Below are positions 47,901-55,548 of a DNA stretch of 64,000 nt, one piece after another. A program made the translations under genes and the position numbers. Every line of letters begins with the position of its first letter. Positions within the stretch are counted from its first letter, which is position 1. The DNA comes from Nemertoderma westbladi. Lineage: Eukaryota > Xenacoelomorpha > Nemertodermatida > Nemertodermatidae. The notes beneath the pieces are model-generated. The model made no database searches. It worked only from the letters and a program-made list of their open reading frames with translations, and was not told where the DNA came from. The stretch spans positions 248,001-312,000 of the forward strand of contig JAUCBJ010001846.1 in assembly GCA_032718475.1 (NCBI GenBank), read 5' to 3'.

Positions 47901-48408
47901 TACCATTGGTGCAGCGTATCGGCCTGTTGATAATGACGAAGTCAATTTGGTGGGTTTGTTTCGATGGATACAGCAAAACAAACCTCGTCAAACAAACGAG
48001 GTATTTGATCACTACTATGAAGGATATGTTATTGCTTTAGAAGCGGCATGGCAGATTAGTCAAAATGCAGAGTTATACGAGAAAATTGCCTATCGTTATC
48101 ACAAAGAAAAAGCCTTCAATGATTCAACCTTCAATGCTGAGAATAACTACTGGCTTTGGGGTAACCGTGTGAAATTTCAAATTCAACAAGACATTGATTT
48201 GTCTTTAGAATACACGCTTAGAAAACAATCAGCCGTTAATGAGTCTGACCATGGATTAGGTTTTTATTTTGATAAAAGGCTTGAACAGATAGTGCTGTCT
48301 GCTGGATATAAATATAATCAATTTGATACCAACCTGACGAATTTATCCGAAAAAACAAGCGGGCCTTATTTTCGAATTTCAGGTCTTTTAAGTGAATCAG
48401 GCTGGTAA
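44992..48408 (+). CDS. Large outer-membrane beta-barrel protein, partner candidate of the two giant surface proteins
   Basis: From the ATG at 44992 (AGGGAA seven bases upstream) the protein is about 1138 residues with a signal peptide ending V-M-V-L-S-A. A folded N-terminal part carries F-I-I-V-G-L-V-E-G near residues 63-71, A-K-G-K-I-L-G-K-Y near 101-109 and E-Y-Y-P-V-L-G-D-G-S near 131-140. From about 230 onward the chain is continuous short alternating beta strands with polar turns, the pattern of a big outer-membrane barrel, ending in Trp. In the single-chain DUF11/SdrD-B surface proteins of other bacteria, I recall a barrel with this Y-P-V-Y-G-D-G-S region following the FlgD-like domain. 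Here it is a separate gene. Export or anchoring of the giants is the inferred role. Confidence 0.75.
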   Translation: MKKFAFLVLVCFLFSPVMVLSAEDKIVVITPNAEQNKGSAWETVDLTTSAPDIKDQSTDDSDFIIVGLVEGEIGYNRIWNQVQDSTQSGVWTDGKLVLYAKGKILGKYLIELSYDSNREYSQLFQDISPEEYYPVLGDGSTLKNNVKTNNKLYVAVRSDEIDFVYGKYKVELKKTRYINFDSELSGFRIAYHDENFNQEETGISAVRAEYFQADSTQTFSEDYLLSTGGYLYFLSKKNIRPNSVNVYIEVRNTQTGGLSSRYALNKEDYQIDHADGRIALNVPIASILYNRHGYNTLDNFSDTVYLWATYESYENTASAQSQFSGGRGELVLSDDIQLGGTYVEKTLNGQDTHMMGIDGRIKTDNTDVYVEYANSNFSNSVNLSSDGGLSYKNTNLNSTNQEKTAIYLKGKGSYLDNRLNIDVLAANESFGFTTFNGANIQSEGKIVVDGDLSYRGDDFLAGYSVQSQHAFEGATQSIIDKIGGYSKRVHRFYGGANVVEGVDLEFLYDFEEVAASTTYIHTLATQRFTGGTKIALNDYANLSLAVQTTTPDARTTTNTVDPTTSLVISGKLEALLDENLAADFSASYDKDKATTTYTGGLTYYHEDIEVRLSAEKSAGNSVKQSVGLKYQLDPHLNIHADKQLGESGGYSSGVSYRPNQRFEVGLDVDQSENNQRQVSVNTNYKNDELTLKGNITSATNTVVGGDVVYEADDIMIIKGGIRADSHLNNQRYLGVTAQDEDLALSANTKFDQSGTNNSQISANYRKNDQQSYGVSYNQESQTSGTKTDTTVLTNRYHLNNGVSLENSLIHKDYGNNKTRKQQAYQLSQLFPSGSSYGFTVSSYEEFIEQQKNGQGWSTQFLANRHNGQSFSANVESGSLVNLDNQVVKRFLVKFNYAHTTDKDLPAEFSKFSHYLKWNYRTDQTGASQTIQHALKAGLNHNVSRDLVVHIGVDYSKNDNQSTTLENYRKYTIGAAYRPVDNDEVNLVGLFRWIQQNKPRQTNEVFDHYYEGYVIALEAAWQISQNAELYEKIAYRYHKEKAFNDSTFNAENNYWLWGNRVKFQIQQDIDLSLEYTLRKQSAVNESDHGLGFYFDKRLEQIVLSAGYKYNQFDTNLTNLSEKTSGPYFRISGLLSESGW

Positions 48409-48422
48409 ATATTAATAACAGC

Positions 48423-49322
48423 TTATTTTAGTAAGAATTTCATCACCGCTTTTTGAGCATGCAACCTATTTCCAACGGCTTGCCAAACAGCGCTTTGTGT
48501 TCCATTTAAAACAGTGCTTGAAACCTCCTGATCTCTATAAGCAGGTAGGCAGTGCATAAATAATGCATCTTTGCTTGCAACTTGCATTAATGAATCATTG
48601 ACTTGGTAGTCAGAAAAATAATCTTCTTGATTGTTGGGTTTAGGCGTTGAGTCATCCGACATACTGCTCCAAGCATCAGTCACAACCAAATCTGCTTGAT
48701 GACAAACACTTTTTGGGTCATGTTTGATATGAACGTCTTTAGGCAACTTTACATCAGCTATGCAATGAGGGGGGATAGCAGCTTGTAAATTAAAATTAAA
48801 CATCCTTGCAGCTTCCACATAGGTTAAATACATATTATTAAAATCACCCACCCAGGCTACTTTTTTACCTTCAATAGGTCCCTTAAGTTCATAAAATGTT
48901 TGCATATCAGCTAAGAGTTGACACGGGTGTGATTGGTCACTAAGTGCATTAATAATGGATATACTGGCGTGATTTGCTAACGATTCAATATACATGTGAT
49001 TAGGATGTCGAATAATAACTAAATCCAGCATACTAGACAGTACGCGTGCGGTATCTTCGGGGCTTTCTCCACGGCTAATTTGTGATTCTTTCTCTGTTAA
49101 AAATACACAATGCCCCCCTAGTTGATGAATGCCAACTTCAAATGATAGTCGTGTACGGGTTGAGGGCTGGCTAAATATCATACCCACTGACTTGCCTTGA
49201 AGCGGCAAGCTGCTTTTTAAACGTTGGTCATCATTTTTTTTTAACTCAATCGCTTCATGAATTAATTGGATTAACTCTGTTTTTTTTAAATCATTAAGTT
49301 GCAAAAAATGCTTACACATCAT
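48423..49322 (-). CDS. argF: Ornithine carbamoyltransferase
   Basis: The carbamoyl-phosphate loop S-T-R-T-R lies near residue 51 and H-P-C-Q near 132. A diverged ornithine-binding stretch (W-V-G-D-F-N-N-M) is near 156, and H-C-L-P-A near 259, which supplies the catalytic Cys. These identify an OTCase of about 299 residues. It makes citrulline from ornithine and carbamoyl phosphate. The start is ATG 49322, or the adjacent ATG 49319, overlapping the end of argD by 8-11 bases; the frame continues to 49349, but that gives a non-family N-terminus. It is convergent with the barrel gene, with only 14 bases between stops and no visible terminator. Confidence 0.92.
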   Translation of the reverse strand: MMCKHFLQLNDLKKTELIQLIHEAIELKKNDDQRLKSSLPLQGKSVGMIFSQPSTRTRLSFEVGIHQLGGHCVFLTEKESQISRGESPEDTARVLSSMLDLVIIRHPNHMYIESLANHASISIINALSDQSHPCQLLADMQTFYELKGPIEGKKVAWVGDFNNMYLTYVEAARMFNFNLQAAIPPHCIADVKLPKDVHIKHDPKSVCHQADLVVTDAWSSMSDDSTPKPNNQEDYFSDYQVNDSLMQVASKDALFMHCLPAYRDQEVSSTVLNGTQSAVWQAVGNRLHAQKAVMKFLLK

Positions 49323-50466
49323 ATTTTTTAATCGTTTTTTGAATAGCATCTAGCCCATTTAGTAAATCTGAAGGCTGAATAACAAAAGGGGGTAGTAATC
49401 GAATAATTTTATTTTTTATTACATTCACTAAAACATGGTGGTCATTCAAAATTTTTTCAACCAAATGGGGGCTAAAAGATGGGTATTCAATGCCAATCAT
49501 CAAGCCTTTTTGCCGAACACTGAGGTGTTTTAATTGTGATGAAAAAAACTGAGCCGCTAACTCAGCCAGTGTATTGACCTGTTCAATTAAATGATCATTT
49601 TCAATCACATCAATCACCTCAAGCGCGACCCGACAAGCCAAGGGGTTGCCCCCAAATGTTGAACCATGTTGACCAGCGCTTAGTAAATCAAACGTTTTAT
49701 CATTAAAAAGACAAACCCCAACAGGCACACCATTACCTAACCCTTTAGCTAAAGTGACTAAATCGGGCGCTATATTAGCGCTTTGGTAGCCAAACCAATG
49801 CCCTGTCCTTCCCATACCACACTGTATTTCATCAGCAATTAATAACCATTTTTTTTGTTTAGCCAGTGCTTCAAGTGATTGTAAAAATTCGTTATTCATT
49901 ATGTTAATTCCGCCCTCACCTTGCACCACCTCAAAAAGCACGGCTACCACGTTTTCTTTTTCAGCAATTTTCTTAATAGCATCAATATCATTAATAGGGG
50001 CTCGTACGAAGTCTGGCAATAAAGGTTCAAAACCAATTTGACCCGTTGGATTATCACTGGCAGACAGCGTGCTAAGGCTTCGGCCATGAAAGGCATTGTT
50101 GAATACAAGAATTTTTGGCTGGTTAATTTGGTGTTGATAGGCATATAAGCGAACCGCCTTAATAGCGGTTTCGTTTGCTTCAGAACCTGAATTGCAAAAG
50201 AATGCGCCTTTCGTTTGTGTAAGCTCGCAGAGTTTTTCAGCTAATTTTTCTTGTACTTCAATGCGGTACAAATTAGAAACATGTAAAAGTTTGCCAGCTT
50301 GTTTTTGAATAACTTCTGTAATTTTTGGATGGGCATATCCTAAGTTGCATACCGATACCCCACTAAGTAAATCAAGAAATGGCTCGTTTTTATCATCATA
50401 TAAAAAAGCGCCCTTGCCGTATTTAAAGTTAACAGGCAGGCGATTGTAATTTTTTGTTAAAAACAT
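49312..50466 (-). CDS. argD: Acetylornithine/succinyldiaminopimelate aminotransferase
   Basis: This 384-residue class III PLP aminotransferase has F-C-N-S-G-S-E-A-N-E near residues 88-97, F-H-G-R-S near 128, E-V-V-Q-G-E-G-G near 178, D-E-I-Q-C-G-M-G-R-T-G near 212 and the PLP lysine in L-A-K-G-L-G-N-G near 242. In arginine synthesis it makes N-acetylornithine; the same enzyme often serves in lysine synthesis. It is co-directional and overlapping with argF, so the two form an operon. It is divergent from ftsH, with 151 bases between the starts. Confidence 0.92.
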   Translation of the reverse strand: MFLTKNYNRLPVNFKYGKGAFLYDDKNEPFLDLLSGVSVCNLGYAHPKITEVIQKQAGKLLHVSNLYRIEVQEKLAEKLCELTQTKGAFFCNSGSEANETAIKAVRLYAYQHQINQPKILVFNNAFHGRSLSTLSASDNPTGQIGFEPLLPDFVRAPINDIDAIKKIAEKENVVAVLFEVVQGEGGINIMNNEFLQSLEALAKQKKWLLIADEIQCGMGRTGHWFGYQSANIAPDLVTLAKGLGNGVPVGVCLFNDKTFDLLSAGQHGSTFGGNPLACRVALEVIDVIENDHLIEQVNTLAELAAQFFSSQLKHLSVRQKGLMIGIEYPSFSPHLVEKILNDHHVLVNVIKNKIIRLLPPFVIQPSDLLNGLDAIQKTIKKYDV

Positions 50467-50556
50467 GGCCAGCTTTAAATAAACGCTGTTCTTTGAAAAA
50501 ATGACATGATATCACTAAACATAGGGATATAAAAATCAGTGTAAAATCGTTTTTAA

Positions 50557-50570
50557 TTGAAATTTTTCAA
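50557..50570. promoter_or_regulatory. Perfect inverted repeat between argD and ftsH
   Basis: TTGAAATTTTTCAA is a perfect 14-bp palindrome in the divergent argD/ftsH gap. It resembles, but does not match, the ArgR box, whose half-sites TGAAT and ATTCA are spaced slightly wider. It could be an operator for argDF, or chance in AT-rich DNA. Confidence 0.25.
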
Positions 50571-50617
50571 ATAAACTATACACTTGTTTTTAACTATATT
50601 TTTTTATCACGATCAAC

Positions 50618-52492
50618 ATGGTTAATATCAAAAACGTTCTTTTTACCCTCATTGCTTTATTGGCGTTAACCTTTTTATTTTCCAATTTTGCTAAACTTGA
50701 TTTCAACGCTCAAGAAATTCCTTATTCAGAATTTATAAAATACGTTAAATCGGGTGAAATATCTCAAGTCACCATCAATAATCAAGAACTTTCAATTAAG
50801 GGGCTTTTTAGAAATGGTCGTTCCTTTATTACCTACAATCCAGGTGATCTAGGCCTTGTGGGCGATCTTTTGGCCAACAATGTTGATATTATCGGCAAGC
50901 CCATTGAAGGTCCATCGCTACTCATGCAAATATTAATCTCTTGGTTTCCCTTCATTTTTCTCATTGGGGTTTGGCTTTTTTTTATGCGACAAATGCAAAG
51001 TGGTGGAATGGGTGGCAAAAACAACCCATTCTCATTTGGTAAAAGCAAAGCCAAGCGCTTAGCAGCAGATGAAATAAAAACCCGCTTTCAAGATGTAGCT
51101 GGGGTGGATGAAGCCAAAGAAGATGTAAAAGAACTGGTTGATTTTTTAAAAGACCCTAAAAAATTTGAAACCATCGGTGGCCATATTCCAAAAGGGGTAT
51201 TGATGGTAGGTGCGCCTGGTACGGGCAAAACTTTGTTGGCCAAAGCCATTGCGGGAGAAGCTAATGTGCCTTTTTATACAATATCAGGTTCTGATTTTGT
51301 TGAAATGTTTGTGGGTGTGGGTGCCTCACGCGTGCGTGATATGTTTGAACAAGCCCGTAAAGACTCACCTTGCATCATTTTTATTGATGAAATTGATGCT
51401 GTCGGCAGACACCGGGGTTCTGGCATGGGGGGTGGTCATGATGAGCGTGAACAAACCCTTAATCAACTGCTAGTAGAGATGGACGGTTTTTCTGCTTCAC
51501 AAAGTAACATCATCGTCATTGCGGCGACCAACCGACCTGACGTACTAGACCCAGCCTTGCTTCGACCAGGTCGATTTGATCGCCAAGTGACCGTGCCTTT
51601 ACCCGATATTTTAGGTAGAGAGCACATATTAAAAATATATGCCAAAAAAGTTCAAATGGCACAGGGGATTGAGCTTCGCGTTATTGCTCGTGGTACCCCC
51701 GGTTTCTCAGGGGCAGATTTAGAAAATTTGATCAACGAAGCAGCCCTTTACGCAGGACGTATTGGTGAAAAATTTGTCACCTCAAAAACCCTTGAGCATG
51801 CCAAAGATAAAATACTAATGGGCAGTGAGCGCAAATCAATGAAAATAGATGAGCACGATAAAAAACTAACCGCTTACCATGAAGCAGGACATGCCATCAT
51901 TGGTAAACTAATGCCCCAACATGATCCTATTTATAAAGTCACCATTATCCCGCGTGGCCGTGCCTTGGGGGTGACGATGTTTTTGCCAGAGAAAGATAAA
52001 TTCAGTGTCACTAAACAAGCCCTTATCTCGCAAATTACCACCCTTTTTGGGGGTCGTATTGCTGAGGAAATGATCTTTGGTGAGCAAAATGTCACAACCG
52101 GTGCCAGCAATGACATTGAGCGAGCCACAGACATTGCTAGAAAAATGGTCACCTTTTGGGGGCTTTCTAAAGAAATTGGCCCCATCCATTATGGTGAAGA
52201 GGAGCAAGAAATTTTCCTAGGCAAGTCCATGTCAACCAAGCATCAATCGCTTTCAGAGGAGATGTCTAAAAAAATTGATGCTGAAACCGCAGCAATTATT
52301 GACTCAGCCTACCGAAAAGCTACCTCAATCTTGAAAGATAATATTAAGAAACTTCACAAGATGTCTGAAGCATTGATGAAATATGAAACTATTATTGACA
52401 AACAAATTGATCAGATCATGAATGATGAGCCTGTCACACCCCCTGTTGGCTGGGTTGATAAAGCGCTTGTTGATGGTGCCTCTGCTGTTTAA
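50618..52492 (+). CDS. ftsH: ATP-dependent zinc metalloprotease FtsH
   Basis: This 624-residue inner-membrane AAA+ protease has two N-terminal membrane segments (about 6-24 and 107-126) flanking a small periplasmic domain. The AAA domain follows with Walker A G-A-P-G-T-G-K-T near 198-205, Walker B I-F-I-D-E-I-D near 254-260 and a second region of homology with R-P-G-R-F-D-R near 316. H-E-A-G-H near 424-428 is the zinc site. It degrades membrane proteins, sigma32 and, in enterobacteria, LpxC. That last substrate is notable because lpx genes are absent from their usual place here. Followed by folP and glmM in the conserved order. Confidence 0.95.
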   Translation: MVNIKNVLFTLIALLALTFLFSNFAKLDFNAQEIPYSEFIKYVKSGEISQVTINNQELSIKGLFRNGRSFITYNPGDLGLVGDLLANNVDIIGKPIEGPSLLMQILISWFPFIFLIGVWLFFMRQMQSGGMGGKNNPFSFGKSKAKRLAADEIKTRFQDVAGVDEAKEDVKELVDFLKDPKKFETIGGHIPKGVLMVGAPGTGKTLLAKAIAGEANVPFYTISGSDFVEMFVGVGASRVRDMFEQARKDSPCIIFIDEIDAVGRHRGSGMGGGHDEREQTLNQLLVEMDGFSASQSNIIVIAATNRPDVLDPALLRPGRFDRQVTVPLPDILGREHILKIYAKKVQMAQGIELRVIARGTPGFSGADLENLINEAALYAGRIGEKFVTSKTLEHAKDKILMGSERKSMKIDEHDKKLTAYHEAGHAIIGKLMPQHDPIYKVTIIPRGRALGVTMFLPEKDKFSVTKQALISQITTLFGGRIAEEMIFGEQNVTTGASNDIERATDIARKMVTFWGLSKEIGPIHYGEEEQEIFLGKSMSTKHQSLSEEMSKKIDAETAAIIDSAYRKATSILKDNIKKLHKMSEALMKYETIIDKQIDQIMNDEPVTPPVGWVDKALVDGASAV

Positions 52493-52509
52493 GCGCTTGG
52501 CATTGTAAA

Positions 52510-53313
52510 ATGTCGATTTCAGGGTTCAAGATCATGGGGGTGGTTAATGTTACGCCTGATTCCTTTTCTGATGGCAATTTATTTTTTAAAACACAATCTG
52601 CTGTTGATCATACTAATCAACTAATGGATGAGGGCGCTGATATTATTGACATTGGGGCTGAATCCACACGACCCGGCGCACACCCAGTGGATGATAATGA
52701 GCAAATTAAACGCTTATCAGACATTGTCAAAGCAGTAGCTGACCAGGGTGTAATTTCTATCGACACACAATCCCCCCGCGTGTTTGAAACCCTTTTACCC
52801 TTAGGTGTTGATATTATCAATGATACCAATGCGTTGCAGTCACCGGGAATGTTAGGTGTGGTTAGCCAAACAGCGGTGGATGTGGTGTTAATGCATATGA
52901 AAGGTCAGCCGCCTACCATGCAAAATCAACCCACTTACCAAGATGTATGTGATGAGGTGATACATTTTTTTGAGCAGCGTATTGAAAGCTGCCTAAAGGT
53001 TGGGATTAGTTTAAACCGAATTATTCTTGACCCCGGCATTGGTTTTGGGAAAACGCTTGTCCATAATTTGGAAATTTTAAGCAAACTTTCTGTATTTAAG
53101 GCTTTGGGTTGCCAATTGCTAGTGGGGCTTTCTCGAAAATCAATGGTCAGTGAGCTAACAGATGAGCCAGTTAATCAAAGGCTTTATGGGAGTTTAGGGG
53201 GTGCGATGGCAGCTTTTTTAAACGGGGCAGATATCATTCGTGTACACGATGTAAAGGCCACCGTACAATCATTAAAAGTTTTTTCTAAAATTGTTAATCA
53301 CAAGTTGGGATGA
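52510..53313 (+). CDS. folP: Dihydropteroate synthase
   Basis: This 267-residue TIM-barrel enzyme begins with M-G-V-V-N-V-T-P-D-S-F-S-D-G near residues 9-22. D-I-G-A-E-S-T-R-P-G is near 47-56, V-D-I-I-N-D-T-N-A near 99 and I-L-D-P-G-I-G-F-G-K-T near 174-184, with an R-V-H-D-V end. It condenses p-aminobenzoate with the pterin diphosphate in folate synthesis. It starts 17 bases after ftsH and overlaps glmM by four bases. Confidence 0.95.
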   Translation: MSISGFKIMGVVNVTPDSFSDGNLFFKTQSAVDHTNQLMDEGADIIDIGAESTRPGAHPVDDNEQIKRLSDIVKAVADQGVISIDTQSPRVFETLLPLGVDIINDTNALQSPGMLGVVSQTAVDVVLMHMKGQPPTMQNQPTYQDVCDEVIHFFEQRIESCLKVGISLNRIILDPGIGFGKTLVHNLEILSKLSVFKALGCQLLVGLSRKSMVSELTDEPVNQRLYGSLGGAMAAFLNGADIIRVHDVKATVQSLKVFSKIVNHKLG

Positions 53314-54641
53314 AAAAATTATTCACAACCGATGGCATTCGTGCGCCCGTTAATTCCGCCATTTTTTCATCTAGCTTTGTTAGAAAAATTGCCTATTGTG
53401 CGGCCAAATCCCTTCATTTAAAAGGTTTAGTGTTGATCGGCTGTGATACGCGTGAATCGTCAGCTCGCATCCAAAACGATTGTGTAGCAGGTTTTGCACA
53501 AGCAGGTATTGAATGTTTAACCACTGGGGTGATTCCAACCGCAGCCCTAGGTTATTTGGTGGGACAGCATGTTGAGGTTGGGCTGGGAGTGATAGTGACC
53601 GCATCACATAATCTTTATCACGACAACGGGTTAAAGTTTTTTGATGCTTCTGGGAAAAAATTAAGTGATGCTCAAATTAGCCAGCTTGAGGCTTGTATTG
53701 ATGATACAGACAATGTAGATATCCATCCCGTTCAGTTGGCAGCCAAACCCGTTGATTGGGCAAAAATTTATACACAACATTTGTTAGAAAAAGCCCAGTC
53801 TATGAATTTATCGGGGTTTAGTATTGTGCTGGACTGTGCCCACGGGGCAGCATCAAATTTGGCTGAAAAGATTTTTACAGCCACAGGTGCAAATGTTTTG
53901 GTCGCTGCAAACACACCCAATGGGAAAAATATTAATGAGGATTATGGTGCACTTTATCCTCACCATATTTTAGATTTAATGAAGCAAGTAGGTGCTGATT
54001 TAGGTTTTGCCTTTGATGGCGATGCTGATAGGCTTGTTTGTGTTGAGCCTTCAGGTAATATTATCGATGGCAATGACCTGTTGGTGATGCTGGCACAGCC
54101 GTATTTATTGTCAGGCCAAATCAACCTATCTGTTGGGGTAGCTGGGTCGTTGATGATCAATGGGGGGGTTGAGCAATACTTTAGGCAAAAAAACATCCCC
54201 TTTATCCGAACCCCTGTGGGGGACTGTGAGGTGGCAAAAGCCCTTCGCAAGCATCAGTTTTTTTTGGGGGCAGAGCCTTGTGGACATGTGGTGGACTTAA
54301 GGGGTGATTTTGAAACAGGCGATGGCATGAACAATGCCTTGGCACTGCTTGCACAAATAAGTAATAATCGAAATTTTTTAACGGATATAAAACAGCGATA
54401 TCAACAATACCCGCAGGTGAATAAAAATGTGCCGTTGCCATCAGGGGGTGCAAATAGCTTAAAAATTCAAGATTTTATCAAAAAACAAACTGCCTATTGC
54501 AAACAATTTGATACCAAAATTTTAATTAGGCCCTCAGGCACCGAACCTGTCATGCGAATTTTACTAGAAGGGGTAGAGGGTGAGTTTCTTCAAAAACAGT
54601 GTCAGGTCATTGAGGATTTTTTTATGAAACTTAGCGCTTGA
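53310..54641 (+). CDS. glmM: Phosphoglucosamine mutase
   Basis: This 443-residue alpha-D-phosphohexomutase carries T-D-G-I-R near residues 7-11 and the phosphoserine loop T-A-S-H-N near 96-100. The metal loop D-G-D-A-D-R lies near 237-242, G-A-E-P-C-G-H near 322-328 and the C-terminal phosphate site R-P-S-G-T-E-P-V-M-R near 407-416. It interconverts GlcN-6-P and GlcN-1-P for UDP-GlcNAc. The usual G-E-Q-S-G-H sugar loop reads A-E-P-C-G-H and the opening F-G-T-D-G-I-R-G reads F-T-T-D-G-I-R-A, so the enzyme is diverged. Context after folP still makes GlmM the best name. Confidence 0.9.
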   Translation: MKKLFTTDGIRAPVNSAIFSSSFVRKIAYCAAKSLHLKGLVLIGCDTRESSARIQNDCVAGFAQAGIECLTTGVIPTAALGYLVGQHVEVGLGVIVTASHNLYHDNGLKFFDASGKKLSDAQISQLEACIDDTDNVDIHPVQLAAKPVDWAKIYTQHLLEKAQSMNLSGFSIVLDCAHGAASNLAEKIFTATGANVLVAANTPNGKNINEDYGALYPHHILDLMKQVGADLGFAFDGDADRLVCVEPSGNIIDGNDLLVMLAQPYLLSGQINLSVGVAGSLMINGGVEQYFRQKNIPFIRTPVGDCEVAKALRKHQFFLGAEPCGHVVDLRGDFETGDGMNNALALLAQISNNRNFLTDIKQRYQQYPQVNKNVPLPSGGANSLKIQDFIKKQTAYCKQFDTKILIRPSGTEPVMRILLEGVEGEFLQKQCQVIEDFFMKLSA

Positions 54642-54654
54642 ATTATGTAATACT

Positions 54655-54805
54655 TTATACGGGGGAACGAATTTGTCAGCCAGCCTGCAAAATTTTATAT
54701 CTAAAGGCGCTTCATCATTAACAGGCGCTACGGGAGAATATATTGATATCTTTTCTCTAGTTAGCTGCCTGTTTTGCATGAGCAAGCGGTGGATCTCCCA
54801 CCGTT
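54655..54805 (+). other. Possible structured RNA or terminator region downstream of glmM
   Basis: A strong hairpin CGGTGG-ATCTC-CCACCG (54787-54803) is present, without a following T-run. GGGGGA near 54661 can pair with TCTCCC in the same hairpin region. A TGCAAAA near 54688 matches TTTTGCA near 54773, and a GAGAA/TTCTC stem lies between them. This nested pairing over about 150 bases could be an unrecognised small RNA or an attenuated glmM 3' end. I see no tmRNA, SRP, 6S, RNase P or tRNA signature. The next stretch, to about 55030, is A-rich and shows nothing. Confidence 0.3.
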
Positions 54806-55034
54806 AATCTATTCATTAGTGATTTGTAGGGAAATTTTGTTGTTTTAATCCCAGTGAAATCACATTTTTTCTAGAAGGGGTATACTCAATTAACACTCAT
54901 TTTGAAAAACTTTACAAACCAAAACCCACCTTAAAAACCCCTTAAAATGTAAAATGAAAAATAACCTCTAAAACAAACGTAGAAATAACTCATACTTAAA
55001 TAAGGCTTAAAAACTGATTAAGAATTATTTAACT

Positions 55035-55515
55035 CACAGCAGGCGCCCGCAAAACCCATCCGTTTGAGTGTTGGTTTGAGCGGCTTCCTCAGTTTTCTTC
55101 TTAACCTTTTCTGCCGTCTCGTCCGATCTCTCTAAATCTAGAATCTATTTGATCATCCATCATAAAGTGGGTCATAATCCATTCTTGGCGCTTCTTCGGT
55201 GTTTGTTGTCTGCCCGCTGTATATTCTATCGCCGCCCCTTTATCAAGCGCAGGTTTAATAATCGCCTGACGGGTGCAAAAGGCCATGTTACCTTCAAAAC
55301 CCCAACACTGGCAGTTACAACATCAGCTTCATGACTTAATACATGCCCGCGCGCAGCGCAGTGAACAATATTTAAGGATGTTCTTGTCAAGATCAAACCC
55401 ATCTATCACAATGGGCGATAAAGCCGCTTTATTAGGATGACCCATGGCAGAGTCGACTGTGCCATCGGCTGTGGCTTGAAAATATTCGAACTCGCTGGCG
55501 TTGTCCTAAACATCC
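55035..55515 (-). pseudogene. Unrecognised degraded coding remnant
   Basis: The minus strand from about 55515 down to 55035 shows coding-like protein text broken across frames. One stretch holds A-D-G-T-V-D-S-A-M-G-H-P-N and I-V-I-D-G-F-D-L-D-K-N. It then runs to a TGA while another frame continues (H-C-A-A-R-G-H-V-L-S-H). A third piece holds Y-T-A-G-R-Q-Q-T-P-K-K-R-Q-E-W, and the last has a K-V-K-K-K-T-E-E-A-A tail. G+C is higher than in the adjacent A-rich stretch, as expected of former coding DNA. I do not recognise the family. It lies directly downstream of the autotransporter on the same strand. Confidence 0.5.
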
Positions 55516-55548
55516 GTGTATAAATCCGTTGCTAAGCAACCAACCCAC

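Noticed and set aside
50557-50570. ArgR box in front of argD
   Set aside because: The palindrome's half-site spacing differs from the ArgR consensus and only one copy is seen. Kept only as a low-confidence inverted repeat.
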